A DNA stretch of 16,735 nt from an uncultured Clostridia bacterium (GTDB lineage Bacteria; Bacillota; Clostridia; TANB77; CAG-508): contig CANQKB010000024.1 of NCBI GenBank assembly GCA_947624405.1, positions 1 through 16,735 of the forward strand, read 5' to 3'. A model generated the notes under the pieces. It did no database searches. It saw only the letters and a program-made list of their open reading frames with translations, and was not told where the DNA came from. Below, piece after piece: positions 6,923-15,359 of the stretch (position 1 is the first letter of the stretch; each line of letters opens with the position of its first letter). The position numbers were made by a program, and so were the translations under genes.

Positions 6923-8014
6923 TTATACGTTGAAGCGAAAAAGAACAATATCCCCATCCTGCATCACATAATCTTTTCCTTCTGAACGTAGCAAACCTTT
7001 TTCCTTTACAGCATTCATAGAGCCCTCTCTCATCAAATCATCATACGAAACAATCTCTGCTCTAATAAATCCTCTTTGTATATCTGAATGAATTTTTCCA
7101 GCAGCATCTGGGGCTTTGGTTCCCTTTTTTATTGTCCATGCTCTAACTTCTGGCTTTCCTGCTGTCAAGAATGACATAAGTCCAAGCAAATCATAACTTG
7201 CCTTTATAACCTTATCAAGTCCAGATTCTTCAAGTCCAAGTGCTTCTAGCATTTCCTTTTTATCTTCTCCCTCTAAGCTCGATAACTCTTCTTCTATTTT
7301 TACACAAAGAGGTATTACTTTTGCATTTTCAGTTTTAGCATGTTCCCTTACTTCATTTACAAATTTATCAGTATCAACTGACGTAATTTGTTCTTCGCTA
7401 ATATTCGCTATATATAGTATAGGCTTAATTGTAAGCAAATATGCATCTTTTACCACTTCAAACTCTTCTTCTGTAAAATCTATAGTTCTGGCAGTTTTAC
7501 CTTCTTCTAGAACTTTTTTTACTTTTTCAAATACTTCAACTTCAAAAGCATATTTTTTATCAGCTTTCAACATTTTTTTTGCCTTTTCTATTCTTTTTGA
7601 AACTGTTTCAATATCTGCTAAAATAAGCTCTAAATTTATTGTTTCAATATCTCTTAGTGGTTCTATTTTTCCATCTACATGCACAATATTTGAATCTTCA
7701 AAACATCTTACAACTTCGCAAATACTATCAACCTCACGTATATGCGATAAAAATTGATTTCCTAGTCCTTCTCCTTTGCTTGCTCCTTTTACCAATCCAG
7801 CTATATCAACAAATTCAACTACTGCATGAGTGGTCTTTTCTGGTTCATACATTTTTGTAAGATTATCTAACCTTTCATCTGGAACTGCACACATACCTAC
7901 ATTTGGTTCTATTGTACAAAATGGGTAATTAGCACATTCTGCACCAGCATTTGTTATTGCATTAAACATTGTGCTTTTTCCTACATTTGGTAAACCTACT
8001 ATTCCTATCTTCAT
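6923..8014 (-). CDS. ychF: Redox-regulated ATPase YchF (OLA1 family)
   Basis: Ribosome-associated P-loop NTPase of the Obg/OLA1 group that prefers ATP. The 363-residue product starts MKIGIVGLPNVGKSTMF, with the G1 motif at 7-15. It continues with NYPFCTIEPN (switch region) and VDIAGLVKGASKGEGLGNQFL (G3), has the inserted coiled coil and ends with the TGS-like C-terminus YVMQDGDIVLFRFNV. All are typical and the length is normal. The ATG at 8014 matches the family's N-terminus; an upstream ATG at 8026 sits directly on the AAAGGA sequence and is unlikely. A strong promoter lies at 8050-8078. The frame is intact with no in-frame CGG. Confidence 0.97.
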   Translation of the reverse strand: MKIGIVGLPNVGKSTMFNAITNAGAECANYPFCTIEPNVGMCAVPDERLDNLTKMYEPEKTTHAVVEFVDIAGLVKGASKGEGLGNQFLSHIREVDSICEVVRCFEDSNIVHVDGKIEPLRDIETINLELILADIETVSKRIEKAKKMLKADKKYAFEVEVFEKVKKVLEEGKTARTIDFTEEEFEVVKDAYLLTIKPILYIANISEEQITSVDTDKFVNEVREHAKTENAKVIPLCVKIEEELSSLEGEDKKEMLEALGLEESGLDKVIKASYDLLGLMSFLTAGKPEVRAWTIKKGTKAPDAAGKIHSDIQRGFIRAEIVSYDDLMREGSMNAVKEKGLLRSEGKDYVMQDGDIVLFRFNV

Positions 8015-8049
8015 TAAAAAAATCATTCCTTTCTAAATTGCATAAACTT

Positions 8050-8078
8050 ATTATATTGCCTTTTTGTAATTATTGCAA
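8050..8078 (-). promoter_or_regulatory. Sigma-A promoter of ychF-M18 peptidase
   Basis: Minus strand -35 TTGCAA (8073-8078), 17-base spacer, -10 TATAAT (8050-8055), placed 36 bases before the ychF ATG. Confidence 0.87.
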
Positions 8079-8191
8079 GCTTTAATTTAAAATTTCTATA
8101 TTAAAAAATCAACTTCATATTCTCCACTACCAATATACAGCTCTTTATATTTACTATAAAGAATTTTGGCTACTTTTTTGTATAAATCAAG

Positions 8192-8248
8192 AAAAACGTG
8201 ATATAATCACGTTTTTCTGTTGGATTTTCGTGATTATATCACGTTTTT
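8192..8248 (-). terminator. Terminator of the suf-mnmA operon, built from two palindromes
   Basis: Arms at 8192-8211 and 8229-8248 are perfectly complementary over 20 bases and contain CGTGATATAATCACG. Each arm is itself a short palindrome. Transcribed on the minus strand it ends in a T-run (gttttt then ctt). The mnmA stop codon (8239-8241) lies within the first-transcribed arm. Confidence 0.85.
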
Positions 8249-9297
8249 TCTATTTTTCCTCCACCAAGTACAATATCTCCAATATAAAATACTGCTGATT
8301 GACCAGGTGTAAGAGCCCTTTGTGGTTCTAAAAAATGCACACGTATCATATCATCTTCTTGTACAATCTCTGCCTTTGCAGACTTAGTGGAATATCTTGT
8401 TTTTACTTGAACTTCCATTTTATCTGTTATTTTATCTACAAGTAACAAATTAATATCATTAACTAAAATTTCATCTTTGTATAATTCCGCTTCTTCCCCA
8501 ACAATAACTTCATTTTTCTCCATATTAAAACCTAACACAAAAAGTGGTACTTTATATGAAATACCTAAGCCTTTTCTCTGCCCTATTGTATAATTATACA
8601 AACCTGTATGCTTTCCAAGTACCTCTCCTTTAGAATTTACAATATTTCCTTCTTTTGGTTTTATACTTGAATTATTTTCCAAAAACTTTTTATAATTTCC
8701 ATCTGGGACAAAGCAAATATCTTCGCTATCTGGCTTATTTGCAACTTTCAAGTTATTTTCCTTTGCAATATTTCTAATCTCCTCTTTACTTGAAAAATCT
8801 GCAAGCGGGAAAATCACATGTTCTATCAATTCCTTTGGTATGCTCCATAAAACATAACTTTGGTCTTTACTTCCAGCATTTGACTTTTTTAATACCCATC
8901 TTTTATATTCTTTGCTATATTCCGTTTTTGCATAATGTCCTGTTGCAATATACTCACATCCAAGCTCTTTTGCCTTTTCATACATAAAACCAAATTTCAT
9001 ATATTGGTTACATTCAATACATGGATTTGGAGTTTTACAATTAGAATAGCAATCTATAAAATCATCTATTATGTATTTTTTAAATTCACTTTTAAAATCA
9101 TATGTAAAATGAGGAATGTCAATGGATTTACATACATTTTTTGCATCTATATATGTATCCATATTGCAACAACTACTTCCTTTAAATAACTCTAATGTTG
9201 TGCCAATCACATCATATCCATGTTTCTTTAGCAAAAGTGCAGATACACTACTATCTACTCCTCCACTCATTCCTATTAATACCCTTTTATTTGACAT
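8239..9297 (-). CDS. mnmA: tRNA-specific 2-thiouridylase MnmA
   Basis: Adds sulfur to the wobble uridine (s2U34) of tRNA-Lys, -Glu and -Gln in the cytosol. The 352 residues show the N-type ATP PP-loop SGGVDSS (11-17), TPNPCIECN (nucleophilic Cys96), GSKDQSYVLW and SEDICFVPDGNY (Cys195). YTIGQRKGLG and the C-terminal beta-barrel ending QRALTPGQSAVFY follow. The ATG at 9297 is preferred over TTG at 9306 because AAAGGA lies nine bases before the ATG, while the TTG abuts it. It follows sufU by 113 bases; clustering with a cysteine desulfurase suits its need for persulfide sulfur. The frame is intact. Confidence 0.96.
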   Translation of the reverse strand: MSNKRVLIGMSGGVDSSVSALLLKKHGYDVIGTTLELFKGSSCCNMDTYIDAKNVCKSIDIPHFTYDFKSEFKKYIIDDFIDCYSNCKTPNPCIECNQYMKFGFMYEKAKELGCEYIATGHYAKTEYSKEYKRWVLKKSNAGSKDQSYVLWSIPKELIEHVIFPLADFSSKEEIRNIAKENNLKVANKPDSEDICFVPDGNYKKFLENNSSIKPKEGNIVNSKGEVLGKHTGLYNYTIGQRKGLGISYKVPLFVLGFNMEKNEVIVGEEAELYKDEILVNDINLLLVDKITDKMEVQVKTRYSTKSAKAEIVQEDDMIRVHFLEPQRALTPGQSAVFYIGDIVLGGGKIEKT

Positions 9298-9410
9298 AGT
9301 ATTCAATCCTTTTTATTTTAAACTAATTTTAATATATTGCTAAGTATTCCAAAAATAAATATTGAACTTTACTAAAAAAATCCCCACAAAACACCAATGC
9401 AATATTCCAA

Positions 9411-9839
9411 TTATTTATTAGACTTATCTAATATTCCTTCTAAAGTATGCCAAGCAAGAAGAGCACATTTAACTCTAGCTGGCATATTTGCAACATTTTT
9501 AAAAGCAATAGCATCTTCAAGCAATTTAAGTTTCTCCTCATCTGTTTTTTCTCTTTTTATCATAGCAATAAAAGTTTGGATAATTTTTTTAGCCTCTTCT
9601 ACAGTTTTTCCTTTCAAAGTATCAATCATAATTGATGTAGATGCCTGAGAAATAGCACAACCATGTCCTAAAAAAGCCATATCTTCAATAATGTTGCCAT
9701 TTAGTTTTAATTCTAAAGTTATTTCATCTCCACAATTAGGATTATGCCCCATTTCTTCAAAATCTGGATTATCCAATTTCTTTTTGTTATATGAATTCAT
9801 GCTGTGTTCCATTATTAAATCATTATATATGTCATCCAT
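9411..9839 (-). CDS. sufU: SufU, zinc-dependent sulfur acceptor for SufS
   Basis: SufU takes persulfide sulfur from SufS and passes it to the SufBCD scaffold. The 142-residue protein has the NifU/IscU fold with NPNCGDE (C36, D38), GHGCAISQAS (C61) and RVKCALLAW (C125). These are the Cys/Asp/Cys/Cys zinc and sulfur-transfer residues of SufU. The length is normal, and it has the insertion between C61 and C125 that distinguishes SufU from IscU. The ATG at 9839 has GGGGG upstream. It lies 41 bases after sufS and is the last suf gene before mnmA. Confidence 0.95.
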   Translation of the reverse strand: MDDIYNDLIMEHSMNSYNKKKLDNPDFEEMGHNPNCGDEITLELKLNGNIIEDMAFLGHGCAISQASTSIMIDTLKGKTVEEAKKIIQTFIAMIKREKTDEEKLKLLEDAIAFKNVANMPARVKCALLAWHTLEGILDKSNK

Positions 9840-9880
9840 AAAAAACCCCCATTTTTATCTTAATTTACACAATATGCTGA

Positions 9881-11108
<1,228 letters not shown>

Positions 11109-12164
11109 TTAATTCAACCTTTCATTAATTTCTTCTAAAATTTCATTTTTTAATTCTTCATCTTTAATCTTTTCCAATATTTTGTTAAACCTTGCCCTGA
11201 CCAAAAGCTTCATAGCTTCTTTATATTCAAAGCCACGACTCATAATGTAGAATAATTCTTTGTTTCCTACCTTCCCTGTTGCTGAGCTGTGATTTCCTTC
11301 TACATCTTCTTCACTACAAAGAAGCATAGGCAGAGCGATTGACTTTGCATTATCTGAGAGTAACATGCAAAATTCATTTTCATTTCCTTTTGCCTTTTTA
11401 CATCCTTTTTTAAAATCTATTGTACCCTTGAAATGCTTTTTAGACCTGTCTTTTAGTGCCCCTTGTGCCTCTATTTCTATTTGTGTCTTTTCTCCTCTTA
11501 ATTCTCCAATGTAATTTAAATCAAATAATTGCTCATCTTTTCCTAAATATATTACATCAATATTATTCTTAGCTTCATTTCCATTCAATTTAGAATAATA
11601 ATTTGTAATACTATTTTTTCCTCCAAAATCAACACCTATATAATTTAAAACTGCACCTTCATCAATCTCATTCTCAATACTTAGTAAATTAGTAGAACTT
11701 GTATTTAGCAAATTAACAACTACAATATTTATATTTGCATTTTTTTCTGCTTTTATTCGTATAATACTATTTTTATAATTTACCGTATCATCTTCTGATT
11801 TATATTTTAAAACAATATTCGCCTTGCTATTTTCTTGTGCAATAATTTCAATATTTTGTATTAAATTTACATTTTCATCATCAAAATTTGCTACAATTTC
11901 TACTTGCTCCTTTACTTTGCCTGCAATCTTTAATTTTAAAGTGTGATTTGCATTTTCTTTTACCTCATTTATTTTTTCTTCATTCATCCCATATTTTAAC
12001 TCAAAATTACTTATAGCATTTTCTACTTCTACTTCTTCAGGTAACATAACTTCAATGTTTTCAAAATCTTTTAACATATTTTTTAAACTTATATCTTCAA
12101 TTTTTATATTATTAATATTAAAATTTCTTGCTGTTCTTACAGGCGTTTCATTTAATTTTATCAT
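11109..12164 (-). CDS. sufD: SufD, scaffold subunit of the SufBCD complex
   Basis: SufD pairs with SufB in the SufBC2D iron-sulfur assembly scaffold. The 351-residue protein is divergent in its first half and recognisable in its C-terminal beta-helix. That half contains GALKDRSKKHFKGTIDFKKG, the ENEFCMLLSD region, EDVEGNHSSATGKVGNKELFYIMSRG and the final helices KEAMKLLVRARF. The ATG overlaps the sufB stop by one base (TAATG), a sign of translational coupling, and its stop abuts the sufS ATG. There is no in-frame CGG; ACG GTA near 11783 is read normally. Confidence 0.93.
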   Translation of the reverse strand: MIKLNETPVRTARNFNINNIKIEDISLKNMLKDFENIEVMLPEEVEVENAISNFELKYGMNEEKINEVKENANHTLKLKIAGKVKEQVEIVANFDDENVNLIQNIEIIAQENSKANIVLKYKSEDDTVNYKNSIIRIKAEKNANINIVVVNLLNTSSTNLLSIENEIDEGAVLNYIGVDFGGKNSITNYYSKLNGNEAKNNIDVIYLGKDEQLFDLNYIGELRGEKTQIEIEAQGALKDRSKKHFKGTIDFKKGCKKAKGNENEFCMLLSDNAKSIALPMLLCSEEDVEGNHSSATGKVGNKELFYIMSRGFEYKEAMKLLVRARFNKILEKIKDEELKNEILEEINERLN

Positions 12165-13564
12165 TATCCAATAGCTCCTTCTAACTCAAGATTAATTAAA
12201 TTGTTCATCTCAACTGCATATTCTACTGGTAGTTCCTTTGATATAGGGTAAGCAAAGCCTCGTACTATCATAGCTTTTGCATCTTCCTCTGTTAATCCCC
12301 TACTCATCAAATAAAATATTGCTTTATCACTAATCTTTCCAATCTTTGCTTCATGTGAAAACTCCACATCATCAGTTCTAATATCATTTACTGGTATTGT
12401 ATCTGATATAGAAATATCATCAAGCATTAAAGACTCACAAGATACTGAAGACTTAGAATTTTTTGCATTTTCATTTATCCTCACAAGTGACCTATATGTG
12501 CACTTTCCACCATTTTTTGAAATTGACTTGCTATTTACTACACTCGATGTGTTTTTTGCATTATGAACTACTTTAAACCCATTATCGAGGTTTTGTCCTG
12601 TTCCTGCCAAAGATATACCAGTAAACTCTGTTTTTGCACCTTCTCCATTTAAAATACTCATTGGATAAAGCATTGAGATTTTAGAGCCAAATGAACCAGA
12701 TACCCAATCCACCTTTGCATTTTTTCCAACTAATGCTTTTTTTGTATTAAGATTTAACATATTTTTTGACCAATTCTCTATCGTAGAATATCTTAAATAT
12801 GCATTATCTTTTACAAAAAGCTCAACACATCCTGCATGAAGATTCACTTTGTTATACTTTGGTGCAGAACATCCTTCAATAAAATGTAAACTTGCTCCTT
12901 CGTCAACAATAATTAAAGTATGTTCAAACTGCCCTGATTCTGGTGAGTTTAACCTAAAATATGATTGAAGTGGTATATCTACCTTTACTCCTTTTGGCAC
13001 ATAAACAAATGAACCACCTGACCATACTGCTCCATGAAGTGCTACAAACTTGTGATCATTTACTGGCACGCATTTCATAAAGTGGATTCTAACTAAATCT
13101 GGATACTCCCTTACTGCTGTTTCCATATCTGTATATATTACCCCTTGCTTAATTAATTCTTCTTTCATACTGTGATAAACAACTTCAGAATCATATTGTG
13201 CACCAACTCCAGCAAGAGAAGTTTTTTCTGCTTCTGGTATTCCAAGCTTATCAAAGGTATTTTTAATATCTTCTGGTACATCCTCCCATGAAGAATTTAA
13301 TTTTGATTTTGGTCTTACATATGTTGCAATTTCATTCATATCAAGCTCAGATAAATCTGGTCCCCATGTAGGAAGGTCTAAACTATTGTATACATCTAAA
13401 GCCTTTAACCTAAAATCTCTCATCCATTCTGGCTCATTTTTTTGCTTTGAAATTTCTTCAATTATTTCTCGTGTTAAACCTTTTTGGATTTTAAATTCGT
13501 ATTCATCTTTATTTTTTATATCATAGATATTTCTATTTATTTCTTCTAGCTTCTTTTTTTTCAT
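12164..13564 (-). CDS. sufB: SufB, scaffold subunit of the SufBCD complex
   Basis: Main scaffold on which the cluster is assembled, with SufC as ATPase. The 466 residues are full length. Family landmarks include YDIKNKDEYEFKIQKGLTREIIEEIS (14-39), WGPDLSELD, HGAVWSGGSFVYVPKGVKVDIPLQSYFR (177-204), QFEHTLIIVDEGASLHFIEGCSAP, CESLMLDD (Cys376) and the C-terminal SHEAKIGKISDKAIFYLMSRGL (403-424). The ATG at 13564 is preceded by AAAGGA at 13 bases, an extended spacing also seen at other genes here. The frame is intact without CGG. The usual sufC-sufB spacing is interrupted by a plus-strand small gene. Confidence 0.97.
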   Translation of the reverse strand: MKKKKLEEINRNIYDIKNKDEYEFKIQKGLTREIIEEISKQKNEPEWMRDFRLKALDVYNSLDLPTWGPDLSELDMNEIATYVRPKSKLNSSWEDVPEDIKNTFDKLGIPEAEKTSLAGVGAQYDSEVVYHSMKEELIKQGVIYTDMETAVREYPDLVRIHFMKCVPVNDHKFVALHGAVWSGGSFVYVPKGVKVDIPLQSYFRLNSPESGQFEHTLIIVDEGASLHFIEGCSAPKYNKVNLHAGCVELFVKDNAYLRYSTIENWSKNMLNLNTKKALVGKNAKVDWVSGSFGSKISMLYPMSILNGEGAKTEFTGISLAGTGQNLDNGFKVVHNAKNTSSVVNSKSISKNGGKCTYRSLVRINENAKNSKSSVSCESLMLDDISISDTIPVNDIRTDDVEFSHEAKIGKISDKAIFYLMSRGLTEEDAKAMIVRGFAYPISKELPVEYAVEMNNLINLELEGAIG

Positions 13565-13583
13565 GTAATTAAATCATTCCTTT

Positions 13584-13673
13584 CTAGATAATTAATTTAG
13601 AAAGTGCAGGTAACATTTCCAAGAATATCCCTACATCAATTTTCTCTCCTTCTAAATTGACTGAATAATCAAA
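13584..13673 (-). pseudogene. Orphan reading frame upstream of sufB (possible gene remnant)
   Basis: The minus strand reads 29 sense codons, FDYSVNLEGEKIDVGIFLEMLPALSKLII then TAG. The composition is protein-like and AT-rich like the host genes. A TGA precedes it and no start codon fits, except an ATG immediately upstream that is out of frame by one base. It may be the tail of a gene whose beginning was replaced by the plus-strand cassette, or chance. I do not recognise the family. Confidence 0.3.
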
Positions 13674-13685
13674 TCATGCTATAAT
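13657..13685 (+). promoter_or_regulatory. Sigma-A promoter of the small membrane-peptide gene
   Basis: TTGACT (13657-13662), 17-base spacer, TATAAT (13680-13685), directed against the suf operon. Confidence 0.85.
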
Positions 13686-13731
13686 AATTATGTAACACGT
13701 TGACTGCTTTTTTTGAGAAAGGAGGGAGAGT

Positions 13732-13872
13732 ATGAAGAAGAAAACCATTGACGCCATTATCTATGTGGCGTTGATTATAACTCTCTTCAGTGGCTTCGTG
13801 TGTGCCTTTATATTTGGAACACTCTTTGAAGCCATCGGTGGGTTGTGCAGATTCATTTCTGCCACCCGCTGA
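13732..13872 (+). CDS. Small hydrophobic membrane peptide, unknown function
   Basis: A 46-residue peptide, MKKKTIDAIIYVALIITLFS and onward to CRFISATR. It has a lysine-rich start, one long or two short hydrophobic segments (about 6-40) and a basic end. It has everything needed for expression: promoter TTGACT-17-TATAAT, AAAGGAGGG six bases before the ATG, and a terminator right after the stop. Codons such as ACC, GCC, ATC, CTC, TTC and GGC are much more GC-rich than in the neighbours, suggesting recent transfer. It lies inside the suf operon in the opposite orientation. It resembles type I toxin or holin-like peptides only in general character; no family is recognised. Confidence 0.7.
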   Translation: MKKKTIDAIIYVALIITLFSGFVCAFIFGTLFEAIGGLCRFISATR

Positions 13873-13877
13873 CTCCT

Positions 13878-13916
13878 AAGCAAGCCTCCCTCTTATCAGG
13901 GTGGCTTGTTTATTTT
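13878..13916 (+). terminator. Intrinsic terminator of the small membrane-peptide gene
   Basis: CAAGCC-T-CCCT (13881-13891) pairs with AGGG-T-GGCTTG (13898-13908), followed by TTTATTTT. The minus strand lacks a matching T-run, so it should act on the plus strand only. Its tail overlaps the sufC stop codon. Confidence 0.85.
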
Positions 13917-14642
13917 AAATATTTACTATATCCATTATCCTCAATATCTTTTGCAAGCTCTGCTCCACCTGTTTTAACAATTTTACCATTAACTAAAACA
14001 TGAACATAATCTACCTTTAAATTGCGTAAAATCTTCGTATTATGAGTTATTATCAAAACTGCATTCTCCTTATTTTTAAACATATCTATTCCTTTTGAAA
14101 CAGTATTAATTGCATCTACATCGAGCCCAGAATCAGTCTCATCTAAAATCGCAAGTTTTGGATTTAGTACTAACATTTGCAATATTTCATTTTTCTTTTT
14201 TTCTCCTCCTGAAAAGCCCACATTCAAGCTTCTTTCCATATTTTTAGGATTCATATTTAATTCATTCATATACTTTTCAAGCTCTTCTTTAAATGCAAAT
14301 ACTTTCACTGGTTTACCTGTCACTTTATTTTTTGCATATTTCAAAAAATTTGTAACTGATACTCCGTGTGATTTCTTCTGGTAATTGAAAAGACATAAAT
14401 ACACCTTTTCTTGCAATTTCATCTGTCTTTGCATTTGTTATATCTTCTCCATCAAAAGTTATACTTCCTGCCACTTTCTTATATTCTGGATTATTTAAAA
14501 TAGCATTGGCAGTAGTGCTTTTTCCAGAACCATTTGGTCCCATTATGACATGTATTTCTCCTTTATTTATCTCTAAATCAATTCCTTTTAAAATCTCCTT
14601 ATCCTCTGCATTTACATATAAATCCTTTATTTGTAATAACAT
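13910..14642 (-). CDS. sufC: SufC, ABC-type ATPase of the Suf system, contains a +1 CGG frameshift
   Basis: SufC supplies ATP hydrolysis to the SufBCD scaffold. The restored 243-residue protein has Walker A GPNGSGKS (35-42), the Q-loop region VFMSFQLPEEI, signature FSGGEKKKNEI (143-153), Walker B LAILDETDSGLD (163-174) and the H-loop THN (His200). All are canonical for SufC. The zero frame breaks at codon 93: ATC ACA CGG AGT, and would stop at 14325. Skipping the C gives EEIT-G-VSVTNFLKYAKN, matching the SufC consensus. The ATG at 14642 has AGAGG upstream. It is separated from the DtxR-like gene by 101 bases with no terminator. Confidence 0.95.
14363..14366 (-). other. CGGA +1 frameshift / quadruplet glycine site in sufC
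   Basis: Zero frame GAA ATC ACA CGG AGT. Reading CGGA as glycine gives EEIT-G-VSVTNFL. Both halves of the ABC ATPase (Walker A before, signature and Walker B after) are needed, so an efficient shift is required for function. Confidence 0.92.
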
Positions 14643-14743
14643 ATCTTTTACCTCTTTCTTCTTAGCTCTCTATATTATTTCAAAAATACAAAATTGATTT
14701 AATTTTCAAATTGTATCTTTTTCAATTTATATTAAAAATGTGC

Positions 14744-15203
14744 CTATTTCCCATTTTTTCTTCTAGCACATTCTCTACATCTTTCTTGGTTAATATCATA
14801 GTCACAATTTAAATCATTCATACCTAATTCCTTATGTACGTATTTTGCCAAATTATTTATCGTATTATCCGTCATTACTGATTTTATTTTTTCTGCTTCT
14901 ATCGAAGCATCATTTTCCGTTAGATTTAACACTTCTTTCAAAAACAAATAAACAATGTCATATGTTTCCAATATTTTTTTTGCAAGATTTTCTCCTTCTT
15001 TCGTTAATTCTATTGTTCCATAAGATTCATAATTTAAAAGTCCATTATCTTTTAAATTATATATTGCTTTATTTACACTAGGTTTTGAACAGTTCATTTT
15101 GTTTGCAATATCTGTTACTCTTATGTTTCCATTTTGTTTTTGAAGAATATACATATTTTTTAAATATTCTTCTCCGTGCTTTTGTTATCATTTTAAAATT
15201 CAT
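14744..15203 (-). CDS. DtxR/MntR-like regulator with C-terminal cysteines, contains a +1 CGG frameshift
   Basis: Probable transcriptional regulator of the adjoining suf operon. The restored 152-residue protein has the DtxR-family winged helix (about 10-65: GEEYLKNMYILQKQNGNIRVTDIANKM, SKPSVNKAIYNLKDNGLL, YGTIELTKEG) and a dimerisation region. The usual metal ligands are absent: the RH..L histidine is Tyr81 and the ..C..EH.. segment reads AEKIKS. Instead C133-x8-C142-x2-C145 ends the protein. The zero frame breaks at CGG (15174-15176); skipping the C gives KA-G-EEYLKNMY. The ATG at 15203 has AGGA five bases upstream; an ATG at 15191 is an alternative. It has a consensus promoter and two inverted repeats upstream. 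That it senses iron-sulfur or redox state is inference. Confidence 0.85.
15173..15176 (-). other. CGGA +1 frameshift / quadruplet glycine site in the DtxR-like gene
   Basis: Zero frame ACA AAA GCA CGG AGA AGA gives an unrelated basic peptide ending at 15078. Reading CGGA as glycine gives TKA-G-EEYLKNMYIL, the normal start of a DtxR-type winged helix. Confidence 0.88.
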
Positions 15204-15233
15204 TCCTTTCCTGCTTTTCCTAAAACACAGAAA

Positions 15234-15253
15234 TGAAAGTTTATTTACTTTCA
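15234..15253. promoter_or_regulatory. Inverted repeat in the regulator leader
   Basis: TGAAAGT (15234-15240), six bases, ACTTTCA (15247-15253). It lies between the promoter and the start of the DtxR-like gene; possible operator or leader hairpin. Confidence 0.5.
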
Positions 15254-15270
15254 AATTATCTTTTTTAAAT

Positions 15271-15290
15271 TTGTTAGTTACGGCTAACAA
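15271..15290. promoter_or_regulatory. Likely operator of the DtxR-like gene
   Basis: TTGTTAG (15271-15277), six bases, CTAACAA (15284-15290), placed just downstream of the -10 box. Position and size fit a dimer binding site for autoregulation. The half-site has TTAG/CTAA in common with DtxR-type boxes. Confidence 0.6.
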
Positions 15291-15295
15291 TTTAT

Positions 15296-15324
15296 ATTAT
15301 AATACCACATTTCCCTGTTGTCAA
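15296..15324 (-). promoter_or_regulatory. Consensus sigma-A promoter of the DtxR-like/suf cluster
   Basis: TTGACA (15319-15324), 17-base spacer, TATAAT (15296-15301), both hexamers perfect on the minus strand. No other suf promoter or intervening terminator is evident, so it may drive the whole cluster. Confidence 0.93.
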
Positions 15325-15336
15325 GAGAAATGTGGT
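15304..15336. repeat. 10-bp inverted repeat around the -35 box
   Basis: ACCACATTTC (15304-15313) pairs with GAAATGTGGT (15327-15336) and encloses the -35 hexamer. It could be a repressor site or the terminator stem of the upstream Ig-like gene, whose restored stop is at 15360-15362. Confidence 0.6.
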
Positions 15337-15359
15337 TGAGTTATATATTTAGTAGCAGA

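Noticed and set aside
8239..9297. mnmA near the suf genes as the factor behind the frameshifting
   Set aside because: MnmA modifies Lys, Glu and Gln tRNAs, not Gly or Arg; clustering is better explained by sulfur supply.
14643..14743. Separate promoter for sufC
   Set aside because: TTGAAA-17-TTAAAT can be found but is weak in AT-rich DNA; read-through from the regulator promoter is as likely.
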